Shown in pieces: positions 45,333-56,823 of a stretch of DNA of 64,000 nt (position 1 is its first letter; each line of letters starts with the position of its first letter). This stretch comes from Pseudomonas solani. GTDB lineage: Bacteria > Pseudomonadota > Gammaproteobacteria > Pseudomonadales > Pseudomonadaceae. The notes below the pieces were generated by a model. That model saw only the letters and a program-made list of their open reading frames with translations, was not told where the DNA came from and ran no database searches. The position numbers and the translations under genes were made by a program. The stretch spans positions 4,646,501 to 4,710,500 of the forward strand of contig NZ_AP023081.1 of NCBI RefSeq assembly GCF_026072635.1, in the 5' to 3' direction.

Positions 45333-48300
45333 ATGGACGTTCGCAGCCCCCTGTTCCAGAACATCGCCACCCTCCTCGTCGGCGTGATGTTCCTCAACCC
45401 CATCGTCTCCACCGCCGCTGACTTGGCGGTGGATGCTGCTGCCGGTGGCAACACCAGCATCGGCAGCGCTGACAATGGCGTGCCCGTGGTCAACATCGCC
45501 ACGCCCAATGCCAATGGCCTGTCCCATAACCGCTTCACCGACTACAACGTCGGCCAGCAGGGGCTGATCCTCAACAACGCCACCGACAAGCTGCAGAACA
45601 CTCAGCTCGGCGGCTACATCATCGGCAACACCAACCTCAACGGCCGCGCCGCCGGCCTCATCCTCAACGAGGTCAACGGCGGCAGCCCCAGCCAGCTCAA
45701 GGGCTACACCGAAGTAGCCGGGCAGGGCGCCCATGTCATTGTCGCCAACCCCCACGGCATCACCTGTGACGGCTGCGGCTTCATCAATACGCCCAAGGTC
45801 ACCTTGAGCACTGGCAAGCCGGTGGTGGAGAACGGCCGCCTCGACCGCTACGACGTGGACGGCGGCGCCATCGCCATCGAGGGCGCCGGCCTCAACGCCG
45901 GCAATGTCGACCAGTTCGAGTTGATCACCCGCAGTGCGCAGATCAACGCCGAGCTGCACGCCAAGCAACTGGCCATGGTCACCGGCCGCAACGAGGTGGA
46001 CGCCGCCACCCTGGCCGCCACTGCCAAGACCGACGACGGCAGCACCAAGCCGCAACTGGCCATCGACAGCTCCGCCCTCGGCGGCATGTACGCCGGCGCC
46101 ATCCGCCTGGTGGGCACCGAGCAGGGCGTGGGCGTCAAGCTCGCCGGCGACATGGCCGCCAGCGGCGGCGACATCCAGATCGATGCCAACGGCAAGCTGA
46201 CCCTGGCGCGTACTGCCGCCAGCGGCGACATCGCCCTCAAGGCCACCGATGTCGACCTGACCCGCAGCGCCTATGCCGGCGGCAAGGCCAGCGTCACCAG
46301 CGGCGGCACGGTCGAGGTGAAGGAAAGCCTGGCGGCCGCCGGCGACCTGAGCCTGAATGCCGCGCGCATCGACAACCACGGCAACCTGGAAGCCGGCGTG
46401 CGCGCCGACGGCAGCGCCAACACCGCCAGCGTCCTCGACATTCAGGGCGGCACCCTGACCAACCGCGGCAAGGTGCTGGCCCAGGGCACCCTCACCACCG
46501 ACCTGGCGAAGCTCGACAACCAAGGCGCGCAGCTGGTCGCCGTCGGCTCCGCCCAGGTGAAGGCCCAGATCCTGGAAAACCAGGGTGGCCAACTCATCGG
46601 CCGGCAGGACCTGAAGGTCGACGGCCAGCAGCTGGACAACAGCGGCGGTACCCTGGCCGCCAACCAGGCGCTGACCGTCACCGTCACCGACGAGGTGAAG
46701 AACCTCGGCGACGGCCTGATCCTCTCCAAGGCCGACGGCCTGACCCTCACCACCGCCGTGCTGGACAACCAGGGCGGTACCCTCCAGGCCGACAGCGGTG
46801 AGCTCAAGGCCACCGCCAGCACTCGCCTGGACAACCGCAGCGGCAAGGTCCTCGCCGGCGACGGCAAGCTGACCCTCGCGGCCGGCGACCTGCTCAACCA
46901 GCAAGGCCGCCTCAATGCCCAGGGCGGCGCCCTCACCGCCACCGTCGACAGCCTCGGCAACGGCCAGGGTCGCATCCAGGGCGACAGCGTCGAACTCACC
47001 AGCACCACCCGCCTGGACAACGGCCAGGGCCAGATCGTCGCCACCCAGGGCGACCTCGGCATCAAGCGCGGCGAGGTCATCAACGACGGCGGCCAACTCC
47101 TGGCCAAACAGGCGGTGACGGTGGATGCCGACAGCCTGCGCAACCAGGGCGGCACTGTGGGTGGCGACAGCGCCAGTCTCACCCTGACCGGCAAGCTGGC
47201 CAACGACGGTGGCCTGATCGAAGCCAGCAAGACCCTCGCCCTCGACATCGGCTCCGCCAGCAATGCCGGCGGCAAGCTGCGCGCACTTGGCAGCACCGGC
47301 ACCAGCACTTTCGCCATCGGCGGCCGCTTCGACAACGACGGCGGACTGGTGGAAATCGGCAACGCCGGCTTCAGCCTCACCAGCGCCAGCCTCAGCAACC
47401 AGCAGGGCACCCTGCGCCACGTCGGTACCCAGGGCTTCGCCCTCAGCCTGGCCGATGCCGGGCAGGCCGGCGGCAGCTTCATCACCAACGGCGTGCTCAG
47501 CCTCGACGTCGCCGACTGGACCAACAGCAGCCTGCTGCAGGCCCAGCGCCTGGACCTCAAGGTCGGCACCTTCACCCAGACCGCCAGCGGCAAGCTGGTG
47601 TCCATCGACGACATCATCGCCAGCGGTGGCGACTGGACCAACGACGGCGCCATCGAAACCGAAGGCAAGCTGCAACTGGCCCTCACCGGCCGCTACCAGG
47701 GCAACGGCAGCCTGAAGAGCCTGGGCGACCTGACCCTCAGCGCCGCCAATGCCGAACTCGGCCAGGGCGCGCAACTGCGCAGCGGCGGCAAGGGCGAGTT
47801 CCGCCTCGGCAGCAGCCTGGTCAACGCCGGCACTATCAGCACCGTGGGCGATGCCCTGTTGATCGTCGCCAGCCTCGACAACCGCGGCACTCTTGGCGCC
47901 GTGCAGAAGCTGCGCATCGAAGCCCCGACCCTGCTCAACCAGGGCCTGGTCTTCAGTGGCGCCGACATGGCCCTGCGCGCCAACAGCCTCACCAACCTCA
48001 AAGGTGACATCTACAGCCTGGGCGCACTGAGCGTGGCGAAGGACGATGCGAATGGGCAGATGGCGTTGCTGGAGAACCGTTCCGGCGGCATCGAGTCCAC
48101 GGGCGACATGACCCTGCGTGCCGCCACCCTGACCAACCGCAAGGAGCTGTTCACCCCCGGCAAGACGTTGGTCTCCGGCTCCATCAGCGTGGTCTGCTAC
48201 GACTGCAGCGGTGATCACCACAACGTCGACTACGTCGCCACCGAGCGTTTCGAAAGCTCGGTGCTGGAAGATTCCGCCGCGTCGCGCATCCACAGCGGCG

Positions 48301-51300
48301 GCAACCTCGATATCCAGGGCGGCGTCATCGCCAACCGTTACAGCAGCCTGAGCGCCACCGGCAACATCGGTATCCAGGGCACCAGTCTGGAGAACACCGG
48401 CGCCGCCACCGGCATCATCGAGCGCGTCCGTCGTTTCAATACTGGGCGCGTCACCGACGGCACCGATGAGCGCTTCCGCGACAACTACATCAATCCCTAC
48501 AACGCCCAGCCGATGCCGAAGGAAGTGCCCAGTGCACTCTACAGCTGGGCGTTGACCAGCGACGTCGAGACGCGCACGCCTACCGGAGTCGGTTCGCCGG
48601 CCATCATCCAGGCCGGCGGCAACGTCAGCATCCAGGCCACCCAGCCCATCACCAACGACTCGGTCCTGGCCAACCAGGCACCCCAGGGCGGCACCGCCCA
48701 GAACCTGGACAGCCAGGTAGGCCTCACCAGCCAACCGCTGGTGGTGCAGCTCAATGCACAACTGGCGCCGGACGCCAACCAGCAGGCGGTCAACCCGGTG
48801 ACGCTGCCGGGCTTCGGCCTGCCCCAGGGCCAGAACGGCCTGTTCCATGTCAATCAAGGGGCCGGCCATCGCTACCTGGTCGAGACGCGCGCCGAGTTCG
48901 CCAACCTGAAGAGCTTCCTCAGCTCCGACTACATGCTGAACCGCCTCGGCTTCGACGCCGACCAGGCGCAGAAACGCCTGGGTGATGGCCTCTACGAGCA
49001 GCGCCTGATCCGCGAAGCGGTGGTCGCCCGCACGGGCAAGCGCTTCATCGATGGGCTCGCTTCGGATGAGGCTCAGTTCAAGTACCTGATGGACAACGCC
49101 ATCGCCAGCAAGGAAGCCCTCAACCTCGCCCCGGGCGTGGCCCTGAGCGCCGAGCAGGTGGCTGCCCTGACCCACGACATCGTGTGGATGCAGGAGCAGG
49201 ACGTGAATGGCGAGAAGGTGCTGGTGCCGGTGCTCTACCTGGCTCAGGCCAAGGACCGCCTGGCGCCAAGCGGCGCACTGATCCAGGGCCAGGACGTCGC
49301 CCTCATCAGCGGCAGCACCCTCAGTAACAGCGGCACCCTGCGTGCCAGCAACCAGCTGCAGGCGTCCGCCCTGAACATCGACAACCGTGGCCTGATGCAG
49401 GCAGGCGATCGCCTGTCCCTGCTGGCCACCGACAGCATCCGCAACGCCCGTGGCGGCATCATCAACGGCAAGGACGTCAGCGCCATCGCCCTCACCGGCG
49501 ACATCATCAACGAGCGCACCATCAGCCAGGACGCCCGCAGCGGCAAGAACTTCAGCCAGCTCACCAGCGTGGTGGACAAGGCTGCCGGGATCGAGGCGAG
49601 CAACAGCCTGAACCTCTCCGCCGGGCGCGACATCCATAACATCGGCGGCAGCCTCAAGGCCGGCGGCAACGCCACGCTGAGCGCCGGCAATGACCTGGTC
49701 ATCGCATCCGCAGCCGAAGAAAACGGCAGCATGCGCCAGGACAAGCGCCACTTCTGGAGCAATACCAGCACCACCCAGCATGGCAGTGATGTTCAGATTG
49801 GCGGCAACCTGCAGGCCAACGCCGGGCAGGATCTCGCCGTGATCGCCAGCACCGTCAAGGCGGGGGGCAATGTCAGTCTGGAGGCCGAACGCGACATCAC
49901 CATCGCTGCGGCAGCCGACGAGAGCAGCAGCGAATACCGCTACAAGCGCAGCGGCAAGAAGATCAACAAGGAAGACAGCACCATCCGCCAGCAGGCGGCG
50001 GTGATCGAAGCAGGTGGCGATCTCGATATCGAGGCGGGTGGCAACCTGCTGCTCAGCGCCAGCAAGCTCAAGGCCGGCGATGAAGCCTACCTGTACGCCG
50101 GCGAACAGCTGGCCCTGACCGCAGGGCAGGACAGCGACTACCAACTCTACGACATGAAGAAGAAGGGGCCTTCGGCGCCAAGAAGACCCAGCGCGACGAA
50201 GTCACCGATGTCCGCAATGTCGGCACCAGCATCATCACCGGCGGCGACCTCACCCTCGCCAGCGAAGGTGACCAGCTTTACCAGCGCGCTCACCTGGAAA
50301 GCGGCGGCAACCTGACCCTCGAAAGTGGCGGTGCCATCACCTTCGAAGCGGTGAAGGACATGCACCAGGAGAGCCATGAGAAGAGCAAGAGCAGCTTCGT
50401 GTGGAACTCCATGGAGGGCAAAGGCAAGACGGATGAAACGGTCCTGCAGAGCCAGCTGATCGCCCAGGGTGAGATTGCGATCAAGGCTGTCGATGGACTG
50501 AAGATCGATATCAAGGAGATCAACCAGCAGAGCGTCAGCCAGACCGTCGATGCAATGGTGGCTGCCGACCCGCAACTGGCCTGGCTGAAAGACGTTGAAC
50601 AGCGAGGCGATGTTGACTGGCGTCGAGTGAAGGAAGTGCATGACTCCTTCAAGTACAGCCATTCGGGGCTGGGCGGTGGTGCGGCGATCATCATTGCGAT
50701 CATCGTTGCCTACTTCACTGCAGGTGCTGCTAGCGGGCTTATTGGCACTGCGGCGAGCGCAGGTGCAGGCAGTGGCTCGGCAATGGCTGCTGCTGGTTCT
50801 GCTTCCATGGTGTCTGCGGGTACAGCGGTTGGTACTGCGGGTGCTGGTTGGGCGAACGTTGCACTTACTTCCGTGGCTACTTCTGCTGCAGGCTCGGCCG
50901 CTGTTAGCACAGTCAATAACAGGGGCAATCTAGGGGCGGTCGTCAAAGACATTACGTCGAAAGACGCAATGAGAGGGTATGTCGTTACTGGGGTAACGGC
51001 AGGTCTGACGGCTGGGATCTACGACAAGTGGACCGGTACTAATACTGCCCCCTCAACTTCTTTACCTAATAGTGGGGCCGTTACCGCAGCGGGCGGGCTT
51101 GGCACCTGGGAGGGCGTCGGCCGATTCACTGCCAACCAGATGCTCCAGAACGGAACGTCCACGTTGGTAGATCGAGCGTTGGGTGGTGATGCCAAGCTCA
51201 GTGACGCGCTGCGCTCCAGCTTGGCCAGTGCATTTGCTGCCGCGGGCTTCAACTGGGTGGGTGACAAGACCAGCCCTCAACAGTGGGATTGGAAAGACGG

Positions 51301-52429
51301 CAGCCTGCCCAAGGTAGGGTTGCACGCCTTGATGGGTGGTCTCGCAGCTGAGGCGGCTGGCGGAGACTTCAAGACAGGTGCCTTGGTCGCAGGCTTGAAC
51401 GAAGCAGTCGTCGACAAGCTTGCTGGTGTGTATGACCAGATGGACCCGGAAGAGAAAAAGCGCCTGCTCGTCATGAACTCGCAGGTGCTGGGCGTCTTGG
51501 TGGCGGCCAGCCAGGGAGGCGATGAAAAGAGTCTGCAGACTGGGGCCTGGGTGGCAGGTAATGCAACGCAGTACAACTATTTGACGCACAAGGAAGTTGA
51601 GGAGAAGAGTGCCAGGGAGAAGGCTTGTCCTGACCAGAAGTGCGTAATGGAGGTTAGGGAGCAATATGCAGACTTGGACGAAGGGAGAAATAAGAAGCTA
51701 GCGTCCGTTTGTCAGGATAATCCGAAGTCATGCCAACAGATACTGGATCAGTTAATAAAAGATGATCCTAAAATTCTCGAATTTTCTCGCCAAGTTGCCA
51801 AGGAGGGCAACTTCAATGAGGCGCTGGGAATTGCAATTGGGATTCGGGGTAGTAATCAGGACGCGCAGAGTATCATTGTGCGCGAATTGTCCATGTTGAA
51901 GAATGGGGGCGATAGCGGGCAGTTTCTCGCTGACCTAGCTGCTAAGCTACTTGATGCCGCAACAGGCGGAGGTGGTAGAACTGCGCCTGCAAGAGGGGTG
52001 CATACGCCCGTTAGCAAAGATACTTCTCCTATCTCAAAAGAGGCGGCAGCGGGACTTGAAAAGAAATTTGGGGATGCGCTAGATGCAAAAGAGGTAGCAG
52101 GTACAACTGCAACGGGCGGGACGAAAGTTACTGCAACGGAAGGAACGTTTCCAGACGAGGTATTCGCCGGGAAGAAACCGCATCAGACGACCCCTGGAAT
52201 CGGGAGTGTGACACAGGAGAGGTACAATCCCGTAACTGGACAGCTGGAAAAATCTGTGATCGAGTACGACCAATATGGCCGGCAGGTTAAAAGAACGGAT
52301 TATACTAACCACGGATATGGGAACCCAGAAAAGCCTGCGGAATATCATTCCGACCCCCACACGCATATCTATGAATATGGTCCAGGCTATGGCGCCAACG
52401 GGAAAGAGACGAGGATCAATAATGATTAG
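45333..52429 (+). CDS. cdiA: Filamentous hemagglutinin/CdiA-type effector, frameshifted
   Basis: This giant exoprotein of about 2365 residues is encoded with cdiB and an overlapping small gene, the CDI layout. It has a signal region and TPS secretion domain (NRFTDYNVGQQGLIL, ANPHGITCDGCGF), then long FHA-type repeats (LDNQGG, GGDLDIEAGGN). A DUF637-like region with a hydrophobic segment (AIIIAIIVAYFTAGAASGLIG) ends near YNYLTHKEVEEKS. The C-terminal toxin region is distinctly AT-rich from about 51640. Its last 100 residues hold an unassigned domain (YDQYGRQVKRTDYT, HSDPHTHIYEYGPGYG). One G is missing in 50165-50168; restoring it gives MKKKGAFGAKKTQ. No catalytic assignment is made. Confidence 0.88.
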
Positions 52430-52745
52430 TCTTCCAGAGTTGAATGAATTGCTTGTTGCTAACAATTGCTTGCATGCAATTAGTATTCAATTAAATGCCG
52501 ATGGCATGGCTTATGATTTATCTCTATCGGTTTCGGCCTCTGAAAAGGCAGGGGCTGATGTCGTGAATATCAGATTCATCGATATTAGCCAATTTGCGTC
52601 ACGTGATTTTGGCGGCGGATTAACTCAGTTGATGCACATGAACGTTAATAAGATGGATTCGGGCTTCGATAGGATGCGTTATCAACTGAATGATCTTGAG
52701 GATAAAAAGCTCTCGTTTTACTTCTCATCATTCTCGCTTGATTAG
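52422..52745 (+). CDS. cdiI: Putative immunity protein CdiI
   Basis: This 107-residue acidic, soluble protein starts with MISLPELNELL. Its ATG overlaps the cdiA stop by 8 bp (ATGATTAG) and has a GAGGA site 6 bp upstream. It shares the low GC of the toxin end. I do not recognise the family; position, size and composition suggest the cognate immunity protein that blocks the CdiA C-terminal toxin in sister cells. Confidence 0.78.
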   Translation: MISLPELNELLVANNCLHAISIQLNADGMAYDLSLSVSASEKAGADVVNIRFIDISQFASRDFGGGLTQLMHMNVNKMDSGFDRMRYQLNDLEDKKLSFYFSSFSLD

Positions 52746-53136
52746 TTGAGTTAAAAGCAACTGGCGAAATAGTGCCAGTCGCGCCTGTTATTTATTCCGG
52801 TATGACCAGGGCAGGTGTTGTTTGTACAAATACCGCTGACTGGGGAGTCATTGCGTTATAACTGAGGCGGTCTTGGGTATGGCCAATATTAAGCGCTGAG
52901 GGTCGGATTTCTATTGCTAAAGGATGTATCCCGAAAGTTGATGATGCATGGATTAAGGTTTCCGGAGGATGCGGGACCAAAGGGTGAGCAAATTCCTATG
53001 CATCATGTCCAGAAACAATAGGGGCAGATCACGTTTATTACGTCTAGTAGGGTTATGGAAATCCATGGAAGGTACGCTCAAGGTGTTCAGTCCTAGGAGG
53101 CCATAGTGGACAGAATGTCTTTTCTTGCATGTGGAG
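52746..53136 (+). other. AT-rich degenerate region downstream of cdiI
   Basis: I find no intact gene here. Short stretches read like protein fragments broken by stops and frame changes, for example WIKVSGGCGTKG near 52950-52985 and GEQIPMHHVQKQ near 52983-53020. They could be remnants of displaced toxin C-termini. The composition matches the cdiA tail rather than the genome. Confidence 0.45.
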
Positions 53137-53466
53137 ATGTGTGGTGGGCGCTTAGAGGCTTTCAGTGAGGGGAGTGCTCAAGGTTTAAAGTGTGTTGATT
53201 GTGAATGGTCGTTGGTTACTACGTAGATTCCAGAGATCAGGGTTGATGAACATGAGTATGATGTTCACTGTGATGGGGATTTTAAGAGTGAGGCGCATAT
53301 AAGAGCTGTTGCTGAGGTATCAGGCCTAAATTTCTTGGCGTCTAGAAAGGCTCTTAGAGGGGGTGTAGTGTTTTCCGGTCAAGCAGTTGATGTTTTACGG
53401 GTTATAGAGGTTCTTGATTCTGCTGGGGTTCGGTACTCAATAGAGTCTGATTTCAAGTGGGGCTGA
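53137..53466 (+). pseudogene. Decayed orphan immunity-like gene with in-frame amber codon
   Basis: One frame reads MCGGRLEAFSEGSAQGLKC, then CEWSLVTT, a TAG at 53224-53226, then IPEIRVDEHEYDVHCDGDF, continuing to VRYSIESDFKWG and a TGA at 53464. Without the TAG it would encode about 109 residues. The start is uncertain and an upstream indel is possible, because a second Cys pair seems to be cut off. The position after cdiI and the AT-rich composition suggest an orphan CDI immunity gene. I know the family only as uncharacterised small proteins. Confidence 0.6.
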
Positions 53467-53510
53467 ACAAGTATTCGTTAGAGACTGCAGCTAAGACTTT
53501 CACGTACCCA

Positions 53511-53543
53511 TAAAAAAGCCCGGCACTAAGCCGGGCTTTTTTG
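53511..53543. terminator. Bidirectional intrinsic terminator
   Basis: Stem AGCCCGGC / GCCGGGCT (53517-53524 and 53530-53537), with AAAAA before and TTTTTT after, ends both the CDI region and the TRAP operon on the opposite strand. Confidence 0.9.
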
Positions 53544-53556
53544 CATCTGCGAACAG

Positions 53557-54840
53557 TCAGCTCATACCCAGCCAGTTGGGCAGTGCCAGGGAGATCCAGG
53601 GCACGTAGGTGATGAGGATCAGGAAGGCGAGCAGGATCATCAGCCAGGGCATGGCGGCGCGGATAGTGGAGGTCAGCGGCATGCCGGTCACCGCGGAAGT
53701 GACGAAGAGGTTGAGCCCCACGGGTGGGGTGATCAGGCCGATCTCCATGTTGACGACCATGATGATGCCGAGGTGGATCGGGTCGATGCCCAGCTTCATG
53801 GCGATGGGGAAGAGGATGGGCGCGAGGATCAGGATGATCGCCGAGGGCTCCATGAAGGCGCCGGCCACCAGCAGCACGATGTTGACCATGAGCAGGAACA
53901 TGAAGGGGGTGAGCCCCGCTTCGATGACCCAGGCGGTGATCTGCTGGGGCAGTTGCTCGGTGGTCAGCACGTGGGCGAAGAGCATGGCGTTGGCGATGAT
54001 GAACATCAGCATGATCGACAGCTTGCCCGACTCCAGCAGCACCTTGGGCGCTTCGCTGAGCTTCATGTCCTTGTAGACGAACAGGGCGATGAAGGCCGAG
54101 TAGACGGCGGCGACGGCGGCGGCTTCGGTGGGGGTGAACATGCCGGAGTATATGCCGCCGAGGATGATCACCATCAGCAGCAGCCCCCAGATCGCCTTGC
54201 GCGCGGCGCTGAGCCATTCGCGGAAGGTGGCGCGGGGCATGGCAGGCAGGTTCTTCTTCACCGCGATGATGTAGATCGCCACCATCAGCACCAGGCCAAG
54301 TAGAAGACCGGGGACGACGCCCGCCATGAACAGCTTGCCCACCGAAGTTTCGGTGGCGGCGGCGTAGACCACCATGACGATGGACGGCGGGATGAGGATG
54401 CCCAGGGTGCCTGCGTTGCACACGATGCCGGCGCCGAACGCCTGCGGGTAGCCGGAGCGCACCATGCCGGCGATGGCGATGGAACCCACAGCGGCCACGG
54501 TGGCGGGGCTGGAACCGGAGAGGGCGGCGAACAGCATGCAGGCCAGTACTGCGGCGATGGCGAGGCCGCCGCGGATGTGGCCGACGCAGGCGTTGGCGAA
54601 GTCGATCAGGCGCTTGGCCACGCCGCCGGTGGTCATGAAGGCGCCGGCCAGCAGGAAGAAGGGGATGGCCAGCAGGGTGTAGTGCTCGGAGGTCTCGAAC
54701 AGCTTGATGGCCAGCGAGCGCACCGAGTCGGGGCTGAACAGCATGATGGTCAGCGAGCCGGCGAGGCCCAGGGAGATGGCGATGGGCACGCCGATGAACA
54801 TCAGCAGGAACAGCAGGAGGAAGAGGAACAGGATGGTCAT
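53557..54840 (-). CDS. dctM: TRAP transporter large permease DctM
   Basis: This 427-residue protein has about 12 membrane helices and is the channel subunit of a tripartite ATP-independent periplasmic transporter. Family motifs include VLACMLFAALSGSSPATVAAVGSIAI and NAGTLGILIPPSIVMVVY near the middle, and MEIGLITPPVGLNLFV late. It overlaps dctQ by 4 bp. Substrate is probably a C4-dicarboxylate or related organic acid. Confidence 0.94.
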   Translation of the reverse strand: MTILFLFLLLFLLMFIGVPIAISLGLAGSLTIMLFSPDSVRSLAIKLFETSEHYTLLAIPFFLLAGAFMTTGGVAKRLIDFANACVGHIRGGLAIAAVLACMLFAALSGSSPATVAAVGSIAIAGMVRSGYPQAFGAGIVCNAGTLGILIPPSIVMVVYAAATETSVGKLFMAGVVPGLLLGLVLMVAIYIIAVKKNLPAMPRATFREWLSAARKAIWGLLLMVIILGGIYSGMFTPTEAAAVAAVYSAFIALFVYKDMKLSEAPKVLLESGKLSIMLMFIIANAMLFAHVLTTEQLPQQITAWVIEAGLTPFMFLLMVNIVLLVAGAFMEPSAIILILAPILFPIAMKLGIDPIHLGIIMVVNMEIGLITPPVGLNLFVTSAVTGMPLTSTIRAAMPWLMILLAFLILITYVPWISLALPNWLGMS

Positions 54841-55469
54841 TGCTTGCCTTCCTCGAGCTCGGTGAGTTTCAGGGCGTCGGCGGCTTCATCGGCCAGGCCG
54901 AGACCGGTCTGCCGGTTCTGCAGCAGGCGCACGAGGATTTCGCCGTAGCGGATGAAGACCATGGCGAAGCCGAGGGGCACGATCAGGCCGATCTGCCATT
55001 GCATGACGCCGTAGTGGCCGAGGTCTTCGGCGCCGATGGCGGCGGTGAACAGGGTCTGCACCCACTCGAAGCTGGCCACGCCCAGCAGGCCGGCGTAGGC
55101 CAGGCAGCAGAGGCAGGCGATGACGCCGATGATGCGTTGCACCTTGCGCGGGGCGAGCTTGACCAGGGCGTCGACGCCGATATGGCCGGCGGTACGTACG
55201 CCGTAGGAAAGGCCGAAGAAGATCAGCCAGGCGAACAGGGCCTTGGTCAGCGAGGTGCTCCAGGTCATGGCCTGGGCCATGCCCATGATGCTGTCGCCGA
55301 TGGCGAAGAGGCTTTCGCTGGCACCTTCCCAACGGTCGGCGAGGTTGTAGAAGAGGGTGTAGAGGTTGTTGAGGATCACGTAGACGAAGGTGACCAGCGT
55401 CATGGCCGCCAGGAGGAAGGCGATGAAGCCTTCCTCGAAGTGGTCCCAGACGCGCCTTAGGGCGTTCAT
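54837..55469 (-). CDS. dctQ: TRAP transporter small permease DctQ
   Basis: This 210-residue protein has four membrane segments and is the small subunit that pairs with DctM. It starts MNALRRVWDHFEEGFIAFLLAAMTLVTF and has a GHIGVDALVKLAPRKVQR loop typical of DctQ. It is longer than many DctQ proteins. It sits between dctP and dctM. Confidence 0.9.
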   Translation of the reverse strand: MNALRRVWDHFEEGFIAFLLAAMTLVTFVYVILNNLYTLFYNLADRWEGASESLFAIGDSIMGMAQAMTWSTSLTKALFAWLIFFGLSYGVRTAGHIGVDALVKLAPRKVQRIIGVIACLCCLAYAGLLGVASFEWVQTLFTAAIGAEDLGHYGVMQWQIGLIVPLGFAMVFIRYGEILVRLLQNRQTGLGLADEAADALKLTELEEGKQ

Positions 55470-55530
55470 GGATGGTGTCTCCTGATGGCTGGAGGCAGTG
55501 CCGGCGCGGTGGGCCCGCGCCGGCTGGCGG

Positions 55531-56525
55531 TTACTGAGCCTGGTTGGCCGCTTCGGCGGCCTTGATCAGGTCGGCGCCGATCTCGCCTTCGAACTTCTTC
55601 CACACCGGCTTCATGGCGTCGCGCCATTCGTTGCGCTGCTCGGGGGTGAGTTCGATGATCTCGCTGGTCTTGGCTTCGATGATGCGCTGCTTGTCACCCT
55701 GGTTGAGGGCTTCGGCCTGCTTGTTCACCTCGGCGGTGACTTCCTGGGTGATCTTCTCCAGCTCGCTGCGTACATCCGGCGGCAGGCCGTTCCAGAACTT
55801 GGTGTTGGTGATCAGCATGTAGTCGAGCACACCGTGGTTGGATTCGGTGATGTACTTCTGCACTTCATGCATCTTCTGCGAGTAGATGTTCGACCAGGGG
55901 TTCTCGGCGCCGTTGACCACGCCGGTCTGCAGGCCCTGGTAGACCTCGGCGAAGCTCATCTTGCGCGGGTTGGCGCGTACGGCCTTGAACTGCTCCTCGA
56001 GCACGGCGGAAGCCTGCACGCGGAACTTCAGGCCGCGGGCGTCCTTGGGCTCGCGCAGAGGCTTGTTGGCCGAGAGCTGCTTCATGCCGTTGTGCCAGTA
56101 ACCCAGCCCGGTGATGTTCTTGCTCTCCATGGACTTCAGCAGGCCCTGGCCCTCGGGCTGAGCTGGAAGCGGTCGACGGCCTGGATGTCGTTGAACAGGA
56201 AGGGCAGGTCGAACAGCTGCACCTGCTTGGTGTACTGCTCGAACTTGGCCAGGGAGGGCGCGATCATCTGCACGTCGCCCAGCAGCAGCGCTTCCATTTC
56301 CTTGCCGTCGCCGAAGAGCGAGGAGTTCGGGTAGACCTCGACCTTGACCTTGCCGGGCAGGCGTTCTTCCGCGAGTTTCTTGAATAGCAGCGCGCCCTGG
56401 CCCTTGGGCGTGTGTTCGGCGACGACGTGGGAGAACTTGATGACGATGGGATCGGCAGCATGCGCCAGGCTGGCGGCACCCAGGGCGAGTGCACAGGCGA
56501 GAGCTTTTAGCGTGGGTTTGAACAT
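55531..56525 (-). CDS. dctP: TRAP transporter solute-binding protein DctP, frameshifted
   Basis: This periplasmic receptor has a signal peptide (TLKALACALALGAASLAHA) and the DctP fold (IVIKFSHVVAEHTPKGQGAL, RGLKFRVQASAVLEEQFKAV, VNGAENPWSNIYSQKMHEV). The N-terminal third and the rest lie in different frames. One C is missing at the run seen as GGG at 56155-56157; restoring it gives FQLSPEGQGLLKSMES and about 331 residues. An AGAGGAAG site supports the ATG at 56525. The deletion is probably a sequencing error. Confidence 0.9.
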
Positions 56526-56725
56526 GGGACTTCCTCTTGTAGTTGTAAGCAGATCCATGCGCGGGTAGCGCTACTACGGCTGACAAGAGCAAGTCTAGGC
56601 GCTGACCAGGGGGAAAGCGGTCAGTACCTGAATCACGGCCAGTCTTGTTCTTGTCGGCTCGTTGGCGATGCAATGGCAAGACCCGTACCAGGCGCGTTGA
56701 GGCACGGATTCTGGGTCCTGCGGAG

Positions 56726-56802
56726 CAGCGCTTGCGAGCGCTGCGGGGAATTCATGGCGGGAAACCGCCACGCTTCTGGGTGTTTATGGCGGAAATCCGC
56801 CC
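56726..56802. repeat. Short palindromes upstream of the TRAP operon
   Basis: The 298-bp gap 56526-56823 shows no gene. It holds a hairpin (GCAGCGCT-TGCG-AGCGCTGC, 56726-56745) and two similar small palindromes, TGGCGGGAAACCGCC and TGGCGGAAATCCGCC, near 56756-56770 and 56788-56802. They look like intergenic repeat units. Confidence 0.5.
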
Positions 56803-56823
56803 TTGTCGAGCCGGCGGAAGGCG

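Noticed and set aside
46440..50100. Repeated motifs as a possible CRISPR or tandem DNA repeat
   Set aside because: They are degenerate protein-level repeats of a hemagglutinin stalk, with no fixed repeat length or spacers.
44817..50144. A 1775-residue open frame on the minus strand opposite cdiA
   Set aside because: It mirrors the repeated GC-rich codons of cdiA, has no ribosome site or domain, and its composition is that of an antisense shadow.
52821..52830. TTTGTACAAA as a further operator
   Set aside because: It lacks the TTGT-N2-ACAA spacing and lies in degenerate DNA with no pathway gene downstream.
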